Assembly (NCBI RefSeq): GCF_900102315.1
Contig: NZ_FNBL01000003.1
Span: 310,001 to 374,000, forward strand
Length of the DNA: 64,000 nucleotides
Source: Celeribacter baekdonensis
Lineage (GTDB): Bacteria; Pseudomonadota; Alphaproteobacteria; Rhodobacterales; Rhodobacteraceae
Direction of reading: 5' to 3'
In this document: one piece after another, positions 18,059-27,277 of the stretch
Position numbering within the stretch: the stretch's first letter is position 1
How the letters are laid out: the number at the start of each line of letters is the position of its first letter
Program-made: the position numbers and the translations under genes
Notes under the pieces: model-generated
Databases searched by the model: none
The model's input: only the letters and a program-made list of their open reading frames with translations
Told to the model about the DNA's origin: nothing

Positions 18059-19194
18059 GTATTTTGGCCACGGTAAAAGACATATCCTGCAACACGGAAG
18101 CACAGCTTGCCGATATGATCCGCGCGGGTGGGCCGTTTGTGGTCACGGGCGGCGGCACCAGCCGGATTGGGCTGGCGGAGGGGGATCGGTTGCTTTGGAC
18201 CGGCGCGCAGTTCGACTATGATCCGGGGGCTCTGACGCTTGTGGTGTCGGCTGGGATGGCTGTGGATGCGGTGAGCGCGCAGCTTGCGGTGGAGCATCAG
18301 AGATTGGCGTTTGAGCCGCCTGATTTGGCACCGCTGTTAGAGCGCGCCGGGGTGCGTAGCATGGGCGGGATGGTGGCGTCGAATGCCTCTGGTCCGCGCC
18401 GGGTGGCGGTTGGGGCCTGTCGGGATGCGTGTTTGGGCGTGCGTTTTGTCAATGGTCGTGGCGAGATCGTCAAGAATGGCGGGCGGGTGATGAAGAATGT
18501 CACCGGGCTTGATCTGGTGAAACTGATGGCGGGAAGCCAAGGCACGCTTGGGATTTTGACAGAGGTCAGCCTCAAGACCCAGCCGATCCCGGAAACCACC
18601 GCGACGCTGATCTTTGAGGGTCAAACGGAGGTGGAGGCGGTCAACACGATGTCGCGCGCTTTGGGCACGCCTTTTGACATTACGGGTGCGGCGCATCTCC
18701 GCCAAGGCGCGGATGGGACGCCTGCGCGCACGTTGCTGCGGCTTGAGGGGATGGAGAGCGCGGTACGATACCGGGTGGAGGCGTTGCACCAGCGGTTGTC
18801 CGATCTGGGTGCCGCGGATGTGGAGTGGGACCAAGCGCACAATGGTGAGATATGGCGCGCCATCCGGGATGTGACGCGGTTTGTGGGCGTGCCCGGCGAT
18901 GTGTGGCGGGTGTCGGTGACGCCGTCTGAGGCGCCGGGTTTGGTGGCTGCGCTCCAACCAGAAGATGTGATCTATGATTGGGGCGGCGGGCGGCTTTGGC
19001 TGTTGACGACGGCGGGCACGGATGTGCGGGCCAAGATGGGCAAAGGCCATGCCACTTTGGTGCGCGCCAGCGACGAGACCAAGCGCACGCTTGGCGTGTT
19101 CCCGCCGGAAAACAGAATCGTTGCGCAGTTGTCCAAAGGGCTGCGTCAAAAATTCGATCCAGAACAGAAGTTTAACCCCGGGATGATGGGCTGA
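18055..19194 (+). CDS. glcE: Glycolate oxidase subunit GlcE
   Basis: Second FAD-binding subunit of glycolate oxidase, 379 residues, paralogous to GlcD but shorter. The PCMH fold is visible: PFVVTGGGTSRIGLAEGD near 26-43, VRSMGGMVASNASGPRRVAVG near 100-120 and GSQGTLGILTEVSLKTQPIP near 162-181. The C-terminal domain ends LRQKFDPEQKFNPGMMG, the usual 'D..FNPG' closure. Overlaps glcD (ATGA) and glcF (TGATG), so all three are translationally coupled. Confidence 0.93.
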   Translation: MSILATVKDISCNTEAQLADMIRAGGPFVVTGGGTSRIGLAEGDRLLWTGAQFDYDPGALTLVVSAGMAVDAVSAQLAVEHQRLAFEPPDLAPLLERAGVRSMGGMVASNASGPRRVAVGACRDACLGVRFVNGRGEIVKNGGRVMKNVTGLDLVKLMAGSQGTLGILTEVSLKTQPIPETTATLIFEGQTEVEAVNTMSRALGTPFDITGAAHLRQGADGTPARTLLRLEGMESAVRYRVEALHQRLSDLGAADVEWDQAHNGEIWRAIRDVTRFVGVPGDVWRVSVTPSEAPGLVAALQPEDVIYDWGGGRLWLLTTAGTDVRAKMGKGHATLVRASDETKRTLGVFPPENRIVAQLSKGLRQKFDPEQKFNPGMMG

Positions 19195-20486
19195 TGCAGA
19201 CGAATTTTACCCCCGAACAGCTCACCGATCCCGGTATTGCGCGCGCCAATGAGATCCTGCGCTCTTGTGTGCATTGTGGGTTTTGCACCGCCACATGTCC
19301 GACCTATGCGGTCCTGGGCGATGAGTTGGACAGCCCGCGCGGGCGGATTTATCTGATCAAGGATATGTTGGAAAACGACCGGCCCGCCGACGCGCGCACG
19401 GTCAAACATTTGGATCGTTGCCTGTCCTGTCTGGCTTGTATGACCACCTGCCCATCGGGTGTGCATTACATGCATTTGATTGATCACGCGCGGGTGCATG
19501 TTGAAAAAACCTATAAACGTCCGCTGATGGATCGGCTGCTGCGCTGGACCTTGGCGCGGATCATTCCGTATCCGAACCGGTTCCGCGTAGCACTTTTGGG
19601 GGCAAAAATTGCCAAACCTTTGCGGCATCTTCTGCCCGATCCACGCCTGAAAGCGATGTTGGAGATGGCCCCGAAGGTCATTCCGCCGGTGTCGCGCAAT
19701 GACGATGCACAGGTGTTCCCGGCGAAAGGCCCGCGCAAAATGCGGGTGGCTTTGATGACGGGCTGTGCGCAAAAGGCGCTTGATACCGATATCAACGACG
19801 CCACGATCCGGCTGTTGACCCGGTTCGGTTGTGAGGTGGTCGTGGCCAAAGGTGCGGGCTGTTGTGGCGCGCTGACCCATCACATGGGCAAAGAGGCGGA
19901 GAGCCACAGAGCGGCGGCCAAAAACATCCGCGCTTGGATGGCGGAAATCGCGGGCGAGGGGTTGGACGCGATTGTGATCAACACTTCGGGCTGTGGCACC
20001 ACGGTGAAAGACTACGGCCATATGTTCCGCAGCTCTGAGATGGCGGAAGACGCGGCTCAGATCGCCGTTTTGGCCAAAGATGTGTCTGAGGTCTTGATGC
20101 AACTCGACCTGCCAGCGGGCAAACAAGACCTGAAAGTCGCCTATCATGCCGCCTGTTCCCTGCAACATGGACAACAAATCAAAACCTACCCCAAGGACCT
20201 TTTGAAACGGGTGGGATTCGAGGTGGTCGAGCCGCGCGATGGCCATTTGTGTTGCGGATCTGCGGGCACCTACAACCTTTTGCAGCCCGAAATTTCAAAA
20301 AATTTGAAAGCCCGGAAAATAAAAACTTTGTCGGAGAAGACACCAGATGTCGTGGCTGCGGGCAATATCGGCTGCATGATACAGTTGGGATCGGGCATGG
20401 ATGTGCCTGTGGTTCACACGGTTGAATTGCTTGATTGGGCAACAGGCGGCCAAAAACCGCCCAAATTGTTCTCGAATCGGCCATAA
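19194..20486 (+). CDS. glcF: Glycolate oxidase iron-sulfur subunit GlcF
   Basis: Iron-sulfur electron-transfer subunit, 430 residues. Two [4Fe-4S] ferredoxin motifs occur near the N terminus, CVHCGFCTATCP (23-34) and CLSCLACMTTCP (73-84). Two CCG cysteine-rich domains follow: one includes GCAQKALDTD and GAGCCGALTHHMGK, the other includes AYHAACSLQHGQ and GHLCCGSAGTYNLLQPE. These are standard for GlcF/LldE-type subunits. Completes glcDEF. No malate synthase or glcC regulator is beside it. Confidence 0.95.
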   Translation: MQTNFTPEQLTDPGIARANEILRSCVHCGFCTATCPTYAVLGDELDSPRGRIYLIKDMLENDRPADARTVKHLDRCLSCLACMTTCPSGVHYMHLIDHARVHVEKTYKRPLMDRLLRWTLARIIPYPNRFRVALLGAKIAKPLRHLLPDPRLKAMLEMAPKVIPPVSRNDDAQVFPAKGPRKMRVALMTGCAQKALDTDINDATIRLLTRFGCEVVVAKGAGCCGALTHHMGKEAESHRAAAKNIRAWMAEIAGEGLDAIVINTSGCGTTVKDYGHMFRSSEMAEDAAQIAVLAKDVSEVLMQLDLPAGKQDLKVAYHAACSLQHGQQIKTYPKDLLKRVGFEVVEPRDGHLCCGSAGTYNLLQPEISKNLKARKIKTLSEKTPDVVAAGNIGCMIQLGSGMDVPVVHTVELLDWATGGQKPPKLFSNRP

Positions 20487-20539
20487 TCCCGCCCTGAAGT
20501 CCCATTATCGCTAAGGGGCGAACAGGGAATGGGGCCGAA

Positions 20540-21340
20540 ATGAAATATTTACTGACCGTCGTCTTTCTGCTCATCTCGTTGGGGCAGGCACAGGCCGATA
20601 GTGCGCTCAAGGCCTTTCGGACCGGGGACGACAGTCGCGGTTGGGAAGCCGTCGGGCGTCTCGATTTCGCCGGGCGCAGCTTTTGCACCGGCTCTTTGAT
20701 CACCGAAACTTTGGTGCTGACGGCGGCGCATTGCATGTTTGACATCTATTCGCACAAACCTCATGCGCCCGGTGACGTGACCTTTAAGGCCGGGTGGCGC
20801 AATGGCTCCGCCGAGGCGTATCGCACCGCCCGTGCCATTTATGTCCACCCCAGCTTTTCGATTTCCACCGGAGATCGTCATGACCGCTTGGTCAATGACA
20901 TCGCCCTGATCGAATTGGACCGCCCGGTGCGTAACGGCTTGGTGCAGCCCTTTCCAACCGCTGCGCGTCCTGAAAAAGGCCAGGCCGTGGGCGTGGTTTC
21001 CTATGCCCATGACCGTGCCGAAACCCCGTCTTTGCAGGCAAGCTGTCATGTGATGGCGCGTCAGGGAGGTGTTTTGGTGACCTCTTGTGACGTTGATTTC
21101 GGCTCCTCCGGTGCGCCGATTTTCGACATGACCGGTCCGCGCCCGCGCATCGTTTCGGTGATCTCCGCCAAGGCGCAATATCACGGCCAAAAGGTTTCGG
21201 TCGGCACCTCGCTTGACGGCTCCTTGGGCGATCTTTTGAAACTGGCCTCCACCGGGCGTACCAACTTTAAAAAGGTTGAGGCCGGCCCACTCCCCGAGTT
21301 GACCGAGACCGAATTTGTGGTCGGTGTGGCCGGATATTGA
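20540..21340 (+). CDS. Secreted trypsin-like serine protease
   Basis: Predicted S1-family protease of 266 residues exported by an N-terminal Sec signal (MKYLLTVVFLLISLGQAQAD). The triad is visible: His64 in LTAAHC, Asp120 in VNDIAL and Ser190 in FGSSGAP. The usual GDSGGP becomes GSSGAP, so the Asp before the nucleophile is Ser, seen in some bacterial S1 members. Cysteine pairs at CTGS..AAHC and CHVM..TSC would form disulfides. It lies 53 bp after glcF but probably has its own transcription. Substrate unknown; an active enzyme is likely but not certain. Confidence 0.87.
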   Translation: MKYLLTVVFLLISLGQAQADSALKAFRTGDDSRGWEAVGRLDFAGRSFCTGSLITETLVLTAAHCMFDIYSHKPHAPGDVTFKAGWRNGSAEAYRTARAIYVHPSFSISTGDRHDRLVNDIALIELDRPVRNGLVQPFPTAARPEKGQAVGVVSYAHDRAETPSLQASCHVMARQGGVLVTSCDVDFGSSGAPIFDMTGPRPRIVSVISAKAQYHGQKVSVGTSLDGSLGDLLKLASTGRTNFKKVEAGPLPELTETEFVVGVAGY

Positions 21341-21369
21341 GTGGGCATTGAGCGAGCAGTGCGCCGCCT

Positions 21370-21390
21370 CTTGAAACCGCTTTCCCCCAT
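21370..21390 (+). promoter_or_regulatory. Possible heat-shock sigma-32-type promoter
   Basis: CTTGAAA (21370-21376) and CCCCAT (21385-21390) match the two halves of a sigma-32 promoter in front of the small heat-shock gene. The spacing of about eight bases is shorter than the classical 13-15, so either the spacing is atypical or only one half is functional. Confidence 0.35.
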
Positions 21391-21403
21391 CCCCAAATTT
21401 ACA

Positions 21404-21500
21404 GGGTCGGACGCCTAGATAGGGTCCGGCCCTTCGCCTGTCCTGCCCATATGGGCGTGTGGAAGGCTTAACATTTGGATTCGCTCAATGGAGGAAACCC
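21404..21500 (+). ncRNA. Candidate ROSE-type RNA thermometer in the hsp20 5' leader
   Basis: Three stem-loops are visible in the leader. Stem I pairs 21404-21412 with 21424-21432 (9 bp, one G-U). Stem II is the palindrome GCCCATATGGGC at 21445-21456. The last hairpin pairs TTCGCTC (21480-21486) with GGAGGAA (21490-21496), which contains the ribosome site. It carries the UYGCU signature (UCGCU at 21481-21485) and an internal G-G mismatch, hallmarks of ROSE elements that mask the Shine-Dalgarno of alphaproteobacterial small heat-shock genes until temperature rises. No folding program was run. Confidence 0.6.
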
Positions 21501-21983
21501 ATGCGTAACTTTGATCTTGCCCCGCTGTACCGGGCCACTGTCGGCTTTGACCAAATCGCGGATATGATGGACCGCGTTCTGACCCAAGAGGTCACTCAGC
21601 CGAGCTACCCCCCTTATAACATTGAAAAAACCGCCGATGATGCGTGGCGTATTTCGCTGGCCGTTGCCGGGTTTTCAACCGAAGACATCACCATCGAGCA
21701 GCGCCAGAATGCGCTGATCATCGCTGCGCGCAAAGCCGAGGGCGAGGATGAAAAATCCAAAACCTATCTGCACCGTGGCATCGCCACCCGCGCCTTTGAG
21801 CGCCGGTTCCAGCTTGCCGATCACGTCAAGGTGACGGGCGCGTCGCATGTGAATGGCATGTTGCACATCGAGCTTCAGCGCGAAGTGCCAGAGGCGCTGA
21901 AACCGCGTCAGATCGAGATCACCGGACCCAAGACCGTGACGACCCAGGTGATTGAAAACGCGCCGGAGACGGTCGAGGCCTGA
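21501..21983 (+). CDS. Hsp20 family small heat-shock protein (IbpA-like)
   Basis: ATP-independent holdase chaperone of 160 residues. It begins MRNFDLAPLYRATVGFDQI, the usual IbpA-like N terminus, and has an alpha-crystallin domain from about residue 35 (YPPYNIEKTADDAWRISLAV) to 135, with the AFERRFQLADHVKV beta strand and a HIELQREVPE segment. The C-terminal IxI/V-type tail is weak. Start ATG 21501 is fixed by GGAGG at 21490-21494; an upstream in-frame ATG would disrupt the leader structure. Followed by a strong bidirectional terminator. Confidence 0.92.
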   Translation: MRNFDLAPLYRATVGFDQIADMMDRVLTQEVTQPSYPPYNIEKTADDAWRISLAVAGFSTEDITIEQRQNALIIAARKAEGEDEKSKTYLHRGIATRAFERRFQLADHVKVTGASHVNGMLHIELQREVPEALKPRQIEITGPKTVTTQVIENAPETVEA

Positions 21984-22012
21984 TCGTTTTCGTGGTCTGA
22001 ATATTCAAACAA

Positions 22013-22038
22013 AAACGCCCGCCATTTGGCGGGCGTTT
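22013..22038. terminator. Bidirectional rho-independent terminator
   Basis: Perfect 11-bp stem (AAACGCCCGCC / GGCGGGCGTTT) with ATTT loop between the convergent hsp20 and phytase-like genes. Confidence 0.9.
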
Positions 22039-22057
22039 CCGTGTTTTTCAGGGCGGA

Positions 22058-24223
22058 TTACATCTTGCCGATGGACCAGAAGAAGGTCTCACCCGAGCTG
22101 TCATCCACACCGTCATTGTCTGTGGAGACAAAGATTTCACCGTCTTTGGTGATGGCAAGGCCTTCGACTTTATCAACCACATAGCCGCCGAAGGATTTCA
22201 GATCCGGGATCAGGTCACGAACCTCTTCTTTCGACACGACGGGCAGTTCAGAGCCAAGCGGCGCAGGCACCATTTCAGAGGCCGGGATGCGGTAGATCTT
22301 TTTGATCTTGGCATTGGCACCGATTTGGTTATCGCGCTCGATGACATAGAAGTAATCGCCATGGGCCGCGAGATCAGACAGACCCACCCAACCTGTGTCC
22401 GGGGTTGCCAGCGGATAGGACACAGCGCCCCATTCCTCGGTCTCAAGGTTATAGGCGACCAGTTTGACGCTGTGCTTCGCGTCATCTTTCCATTCGCGCT
22501 GAACCGGCATCCAAAGCGTGTCACCGACCTTGGTGATGCCTTCAAAACCAAAACGGGTCTCAACGTTCAGCAACTCTGCCGGAAGGCCGATCTCTTTTTT
22601 GATCTCGCCTTTTGCGTTCACATTGTAAATCGCATGGGGCGTGACGCGGTCGGTGCGGCCTTCGGAAGCGACCCAAAAGCCGCCTTTGCCATCCAGAGTG
22701 ATGCCTTCCATGTCGAGTTTCTGTGCCGCATCGCCATTGGCACGGGTCACGCGGATTGCATCAACGATTTTCGCCGGTTTGGACGTGGGGTCGATTTTAA
22801 AGATGGTCGGCTGATAGCCATAAAAGCTGTCGTTGACGGCGTAGATCATACCGTCCTCGTCGGCCACCATGCCAGAGATCGCGCCCCAGCCGGTCAATTC
22901 GTCCATGCCTTCGGATGTCAGTGTCGGGTACTGGGCCGGTGCGTCTTGCAATTCATAGAGCATGACGTGGGCGCGCACGCCGCCGTCCTCGATGAGGTCA
23001 GCTTCGTTGGCGGTTGCAAACAGATTGCGCTCGGGGATGGCGATCGCACCTTCGGGGGCGATGCCCGAGGGAAGAAGCTGTTTGAACACAGGGTTTGCGG
23101 CATCGGTCACGTCATAGACGGACACGGTCGACGCACGTTCGCCCAGGATAAAGGCATAGGTTGTGTCGCCAAAGGTGGCAACTTCCATGCCCTCGGGTTC
23201 CACGCCTTTGGCGTCGGAACGTTTGTCCGGGTAGTGACCGGCCTGAATGATCGGATGCTCAAAATCAGCGCCGGATTCAAACACCATGGTCCCGTCTTTG
23301 TGGAACACGGTGACAGAACGCGAGCCGCCATCCATGTCGCCTTCGTTGGCGATCATAAGATGAGTGTCGTCGAGCCACTGAAGACCATCGGGTTCGCGCA
23401 AACGACCCGGCTGGCTTTGATCAAAGGTCAAAGCGGCGCGCTCGTCCTTGGTGTCAATGTTGGTCAGATCCACACTGCCCGCAGAAAAATCACCAATCAC
23501 CTCGCCATCGGCATTGATGATCACGATATGGTTGTTTTCCTGCATCGTCACGGCAATCTCGCCGAGGCTGTTGATGTCCACGAATTCGGGTTCGGGATCT
23601 TCCGGTGCAATCTCGGCCAGACCTGTGACGTCGATGTTTTTCAGGCTGTCGCAGACCAGAGCTTCGTCGTTAACGCCAACGGTGACCATGAAACCAGCGG
23701 GCATTTGACCAACGCGGCCGTCGCCCAGGTCTTCGTCGCGCTCGTTCTCAATGGCGATGACAACCAGATCGCCTGCATCGCTGTGCGCGGTCGAATCCGG
23801 CTGACCGCCGAGATCACAGGTGCCGGTGATGGAGCCGTCTGCGAGGTTGACGGACACGAGTTTGCCTGACGGTTTGACGTAGCTCTCAGACGTGTTGACG
23901 CTCACGAAAGCGGTGTTGCCGATCACGGTCACGGAGGTCGGTTCGCCGCCCATGTCGATGTTGCCTTTGGCAACCGGGTTTTTCGGATCGGTGATGTCGA
24001 TCAGACCGATCACGCCCAGCGGGCTGTCGGAATAAACAAGCGTCATGCCATCCTCAGAGGCGCCGATGATTTCGGCAGAGGTGGGGCGGGCGTGATCTTC
24101 GCCCTCGGCCATATTGCCCGGTGTGGCAAAAGACGCGATGCGGTTGAAATTCATCTCGGCATTGGCCGCGCTTGCGCAGAGCGCAAGGCCGGAGGCTGCC
24201 AGCAGCAGGTGCTTTTTCATCAT
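22058..24223 (-). CDS. Secreted beta-propeller protein with phytase-like esterase domain
   Basis: Exported protein of about 721 residues with a Sec signal (MMKKHLLLAASGLALCASAANAE). The first ~440 residues look like a repeated-strand propeller of the choice-of-anchor-I type: DGMTLVYSDSPLGVIGLIDI, GNTAFVSVNTSE and DDTHLMIANEGDMDGG. The C-terminal ~270 residues match the 'esterase-like activity of phytase' domain (YAVNDSFYGYQPTIFKID, LDMEGITLDGKGGFWVASEGR, GFEGITKVGDTLWMPVQ, KVEGLAITKDGEIFVSTDNDG). A GAGGGA site precedes the ATG pair at 24223/24220. It probably cleaves organic phosphate esters outside the cytoplasm, consistent with the phosphonate genes further on, but activity is inferred. Confidence 0.82.
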   Translation of the reverse strand: MMKKHLLLAASGLALCASAANAEMNFNRIASFATPGNMAEGEDHARPTSAEIIGASEDGMTLVYSDSPLGVIGLIDITDPKNPVAKGNIDMGGEPTSVTVIGNTAFVSVNTSESYVKPSGKLVSVNLADGSITGTCDLGGQPDSTAHSDAGDLVVIAIENERDEDLGDGRVGQMPAGFMVTVGVNDEALVCDSLKNIDVTGLAEIAPEDPEPEFVDINSLGEIAVTMQENNHIVIINADGEVIGDFSAGSVDLTNIDTKDERAALTFDQSQPGRLREPDGLQWLDDTHLMIANEGDMDGGSRSVTVFHKDGTMVFESGADFEHPIIQAGHYPDKRSDAKGVEPEGMEVATFGDTTYAFILGERASTVSVYDVTDAANPVFKQLLPSGIAPEGAIAIPERNLFATANEADLIEDGGVRAHVMLYELQDAPAQYPTLTSEGMDELTGWGAISGMVADEDGMIYAVNDSFYGYQPTIFKIDPTSKPAKIVDAIRVTRANGDAAQKLDMEGITLDGKGGFWVASEGRTDRVTPHAIYNVNAKGEIKKEIGLPAELLNVETRFGFEGITKVGDTLWMPVQREWKDDAKHSVKLVAYNLETEEWGAVSYPLATPDTGWVGLSDLAAHGDYFYVIERDNQIGANAKIKKIYRIPASEMVPAPLGSELPVVSKEEVRDLIPDLKSFGGYVVDKVEGLAITKDGEIFVSTDNDGVDDSSGETFFWSIGKM

Positions 24224-24436
24224 GTGGTCCCTCGGGGGTTGGTGTTCCCACGCGGTGTGGCGCGCCTTGGTATCGTGTTCGTGACGTTTGTGTTTCAGTT
24301 TTGTGAAACGCGACTCTGGCCCTGCGCTGTGCATGCATGCGCCCCTGTGCTGTGCACGAATGCGGATCACTATTCATGTCAGCGGTGTTGACTTAAATGC
24401 GGCGGAGAGCGAGATACAAAGCAATGGAGGTCCCTC

Positions 24437-25645
24437 ATGAGTCTGTCATCGCTTTTCGCCAATCGCACATCCCGGATGAAAGCCTCGGAAATCCGTGAGC
24501 TTTTGAAGCTTTTGGATCAACCCGATATCATTTCTTTTGCCGGGGGCATCCCGGACCCGGCCTATTTTCCGCGCGAAGCCTTTGCGGCGGCGATGGCCAA
24601 GGCCACGGATGTGCAGGCGGCGGGGATTTCGCTGCAATATGCCACCTCCGAGGGCTACACACCGCTGCGCGATTGGATCGTGGGCTATATGGCGCGGCTA
24701 GGGGTGGCATGCGAGCGTGACAACATCCTGATCACCGCCGGATCGCAACAGGCGTTGGATTATCTCGGCAAAGTCTTCATCGACAAGGATGACACAGTGA
24801 TGGTTGGCTGGCCGACCTATCTGGGCGCGCTTGGGGCGTTTAATGCCTATGAGCCGGTCTATGATCGGCTTGACCCGGCCGACAACCGCACGCCGCAAGA
24901 CATCCTTGAAAATGCCAATAAAAATGGCGGAAAAGTCAAATTTTCATATCTGTCCCCGGATTTCGCCAACCCCACCGGGGTGACACTTTCGGTCACTGAG
25001 CGCCGGGCAATTTTGGCGCAGGCGCAGGCTTTGGACTGTGCGATTGTCGAAGACGCCGCCTACCAATCGCTGCGCTACTCAGGGGCCGAAGTGCCGCCGA
25101 TCCTAGCGCTTGAGATGCAAGAGACCGACGACATCAACGCGTGCCGCACGATCTATCTTGGCTCCTTTTCCAAAACCCTCGCCCCCGGTTTGCGGGTCGG
25201 CTGGGCCGTGGCGGCCAAGCCCGTCATTTCGCAATTGGTGCTGACCAAACAGGCGGCGGACCTCCAAACCGCGACGATCAACCAGATCGCTGTGGCCGAA
25301 GTGGCGCGGGCGGTGTTTGACACCCATGTCGAAACCCTGCGCAGCGTTTACGGCGCGCGGCTTCAGGCGATGTTGACGTCGCTTTCGGCGCATATGCCCG
25401 AGGGCGTGTCCTGGACCGAGCCTGCGGGTGGGATGTTTATCTGGGTCACCTTGCCGAAGGGTATGGACGGGGCCGAGCTGTTGAAACAGGCGTTGCAGTC
25501 CAATGTGGCCTTCGTGCCGGGGGCTGCGTTTTTCGCCGATGGATCGAACACCAACACGCTGCGGCTGAATTTTTCGATGTTGCCTGCGGCCACAATCGAA
25601 CAGGGCATCGCGCGCCTCGCGCAGGTCATTCGGGCGCAGATGTAA
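24437..25645 (+). CDS. PLP-dependent aminotransferase (LysN/kynurenine-aminotransferase-like)
   Basis: Fold-type I aminotransferase of 402 residues. Family signals are ISFAGGIPDPAYFP near 33-46, ITAGSQQALDYLGKV near 99-113, DFANPTGVTLS, VEDAAYQSLRYSG and the PLP-binding lysine in LGSFSKTLAPGLRVGW near residue 240. The C-terminal substrate arginine lies in LRLNFSM. It resembles 2-aminoadipate/valine-pyruvate aminotransferases of the MocR-related group, but has no DNA-binding domain. A strong GGAGGT precedes the ATG. Monocistronic; the amino-acid substrate cannot be assigned. Confidence 0.88.
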   Translation: MSLSSLFANRTSRMKASEIRELLKLLDQPDIISFAGGIPDPAYFPREAFAAAMAKATDVQAAGISLQYATSEGYTPLRDWIVGYMARLGVACERDNILITAGSQQALDYLGKVFIDKDDTVMVGWPTYLGALGAFNAYEPVYDRLDPADNRTPQDILENANKNGGKVKFSYLSPDFANPTGVTLSVTERRAILAQAQALDCAIVEDAAYQSLRYSGAEVPPILALEMQETDDINACRTIYLGSFSKTLAPGLRVGWAVAAKPVISQLVLTKQAADLQTATINQIAVAEVARAVFDTHVETLRSVYGARLQAMLTSLSAHMPEGVSWTEPAGGMFIWVTLPKGMDGAELLKQALQSNVAFVPGAAFFADGSNTNTLRLNFSMLPAATIEQGIARLAQVIRAQM

Positions 25646-25719
25646 GGGGGCGCGGCGGATGTAAGGGAGAGTGAGGCGGTGCAATCCCGCCTCAACTCTA
25701 AGTCTCATTGGCCCAAATC

Positions 25720-26286
25720 TCAGTAGCCGAACCGACCCAGATCGCGAAAGTTGATCTGTTCAAGAAGCGGAACGATCACATCCTGTTCGCCGCCTTCCAC
25801 CTGAACCAAAACGCGCCCTTCGATCAGCGCCGACACTGTACCGTCCTGATCGACGAATTTTTCACGGCCCACGCGGATGGTTTTTAGACCCATCGCCCCA
25901 GCGTTTTGAAGCATGCCGCCCATCATCCCAATCATTGGGCTGTCAACGACAATGGTCATGGTAAATTCTTCGCCCGCATCATTGAAATAACGTTTCGCCG
26001 CCGCCGTGCCGCCGCCCATCATGGCAAAGCCCGCCACGGTATCTGCGTCATCCTCGGCGGTCCAACCGGCGGGCGGGGCGGGGAAAAAGTCGGACAAGGC
26101 GCCCGTTTGCATCTCTTTGAGCAATTGTTTGGCATAGTCGAGTTCTTCGATCGCATAGGAAACATCGCCCTCGCCATAGGCCTTGAGTGCGCTTTCAAGC
26201 GTGTCTGTGACCTCGTCCGCAAAGGTGCCGGTGGCGAGCGTGGTGAGCAAGGCAGAGGTTGCGAGCATGGTCTTAAGAGTGTTCAT
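25720..26286 (-). CDS. Secreted hypothetical protein
   Basis: A 188-residue exported protein with a Sec signal (cleavage after GTFA near residue 23). The mature part starts with an acidic helix (EVTDTLESALKAYGEGDV), followed by AIEELDYAKQLLKEMQTGAL, a proline segment (FFPAPPAGW) and a beta-rich Met/Gly patch (MIGMMGGMLQNAGAMGLK). The composition suggests a periplasmic protein with a tetratricopeptide-like helical start. I do not recognise a named function. Convergent with the aminotransferase gene; no clear terminator was picked between them. Confidence 0.75.
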   Translation of the reverse strand: MNTLKTMLATSALLTTLATGTFADEVTDTLESALKAYGEGDVSYAIEELDYAKQLLKEMQTGALSDFFPAPPAGWTAEDDADTVAGFAMMGGGTAAAKRYFNDAGEEFTMTIVVDSPMIGMMGGMLQNAGAMGLKTIRVGREKFVDQDGTVSALIEGRVLVQVEGGEQDVIVPLLEQINFRDLGRFGY

Positions 26287-26470
26287 AACGGGGCTCCTGG
26301 ATAAAGTTTCTTGAATCTATGCGTCTTCGTTGCCGCCGGACAAGGGGGAGAATGGGACGTTGGCATCACGCGCTGTCCACACAGAAACCCATTGTGTCCA
26401 TTTTTTGTTTGGAACTGTCGGGTTAAGCTGTGGCACAGGATCATGACAAGATGAGCAAGAGGAGTGGCAG

Positions 26471-26869
26471 ATGGGGCATTTTGGTGAGAGCGGCGGGTTT
26501 TTTGTCGCTGTTGCGCTGCCTGTGGTGCTGATCGGTGCTGCGGCGCTGGCGATTCCTTTTGTGGTGACGCCGAAAGGGACGCGCTCGCAGCGACGCTTGT
26601 TCGTTTCGGTTCTGATGAGCGCTCTTCTCCTGTTTGGTCTGAGTGGCGTGCTGTTTGCGGTGCTCTATCAGGCGGAGGGCAAACCGCTTTGGCAGGTTTT
26701 CCCACAGCAACCGCTACAGGTGTGCGCCTTTTTGGCCCGCCGCGCCGCACTCGCCACCCTTGTTTGGGGTCCGCTGATGCTTTTGGCCTGGCTGAGCCTC
26801 GCGCGCCGGATTGAACGGATCAAGGCCGAGGAGGGGATGCGTTTTCCCCCCATGGATGACGCATCGTAA
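26471..26869 (+). CDS. Small inner-membrane hypothetical protein
   Basis: A 132-residue protein with three hydrophobic segments (FVAVALPVVLIGAAALAIPFV at 12-32, LLLFGLSGVLFAVLYQ near 52-67 and LATLVWGPLMLLAWLSLARRI near 93-113) and a charged C-terminal tail. GAGGAG precedes the ATG. It leads a run of three small envelope genes in the same direction (to 27913), but a 130-bp gap makes co-transcription uncertain. Function unknown. Confidence 0.72.
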   Translation: MGHFGESGGFFVAVALPVVLIGAAALAIPFVVTPKGTRSQRRLFVSVLMSALLLFGLSGVLFAVLYQAEGKPLWQVFPQQPLQVCAFLARRAALATLVWGPLMLLAWLSLARRIERIKAEEGMRFPPMDDAS

Positions 26870-26999
26870 CGGCACGGGCCTGACCGGCAGAGGATCAAAG
26901 CCCCTCGCGCTTTTGTCCGAAGCCCGCTAAACAGAACCTTGAACATGAGCTACGCGGCTCTGTGTCGGATTGGCACAGCTTCGGACAGGAGAGACAAAC

Positions 27000-27266
27000 A
27001 TGCTTGGTTTCCTGCGCTTCTTGGTGATCGGTTTCGTGCTTTTGAGCGTGCTTTACGGTCTTTTGATCGTCTATGTCCGCTCGCTGACCCGCGAAAGATT
27101 GGAGGACGAATGGGCCCAAGAGGGTTCCATTGGCGACAGGGAGGCTTATGTGGAGGAGGGGATCAAAGAGTATGAGCGCTCGTTCCGGCCAAAGCTGTTG
27201 CTGCTCGTCTATATCCTGCCGCTGATTGCCTTTTGCGTGATCTTCTATGTGACCAATTTTATGTAA
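27000..27266 (+). CDS. Small membrane hypothetical protein
   Basis: An 88-residue protein with two membrane segments (FLRFLVIGFVLLSVLYGLLI near the N terminus and LLLLVYILPLIAFCVIFYV at the C terminus) joined by a charged 40-residue loop (RERLEDEWAQEGSIGDREAY). The ATG at 27000 is preceded by CAGGAGAGAC. It ends 11 bp before the DUF1523 start, and the pair is a plausible operon. Similar two-helix proteins accompany DUF1523 in Rhodobacterales, to my recollection. Function unknown. Confidence 0.72.
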   Translation: MLGFLRFLVIGFVLLSVLYGLLIVYVRSLTRERLEDEWAQEGSIGDREAYVEEGIKEYERSFRPKLLLLVYILPLIAFCVIFYVTNFM

Positions 27267-27277
27267 GGACGGCCCCG

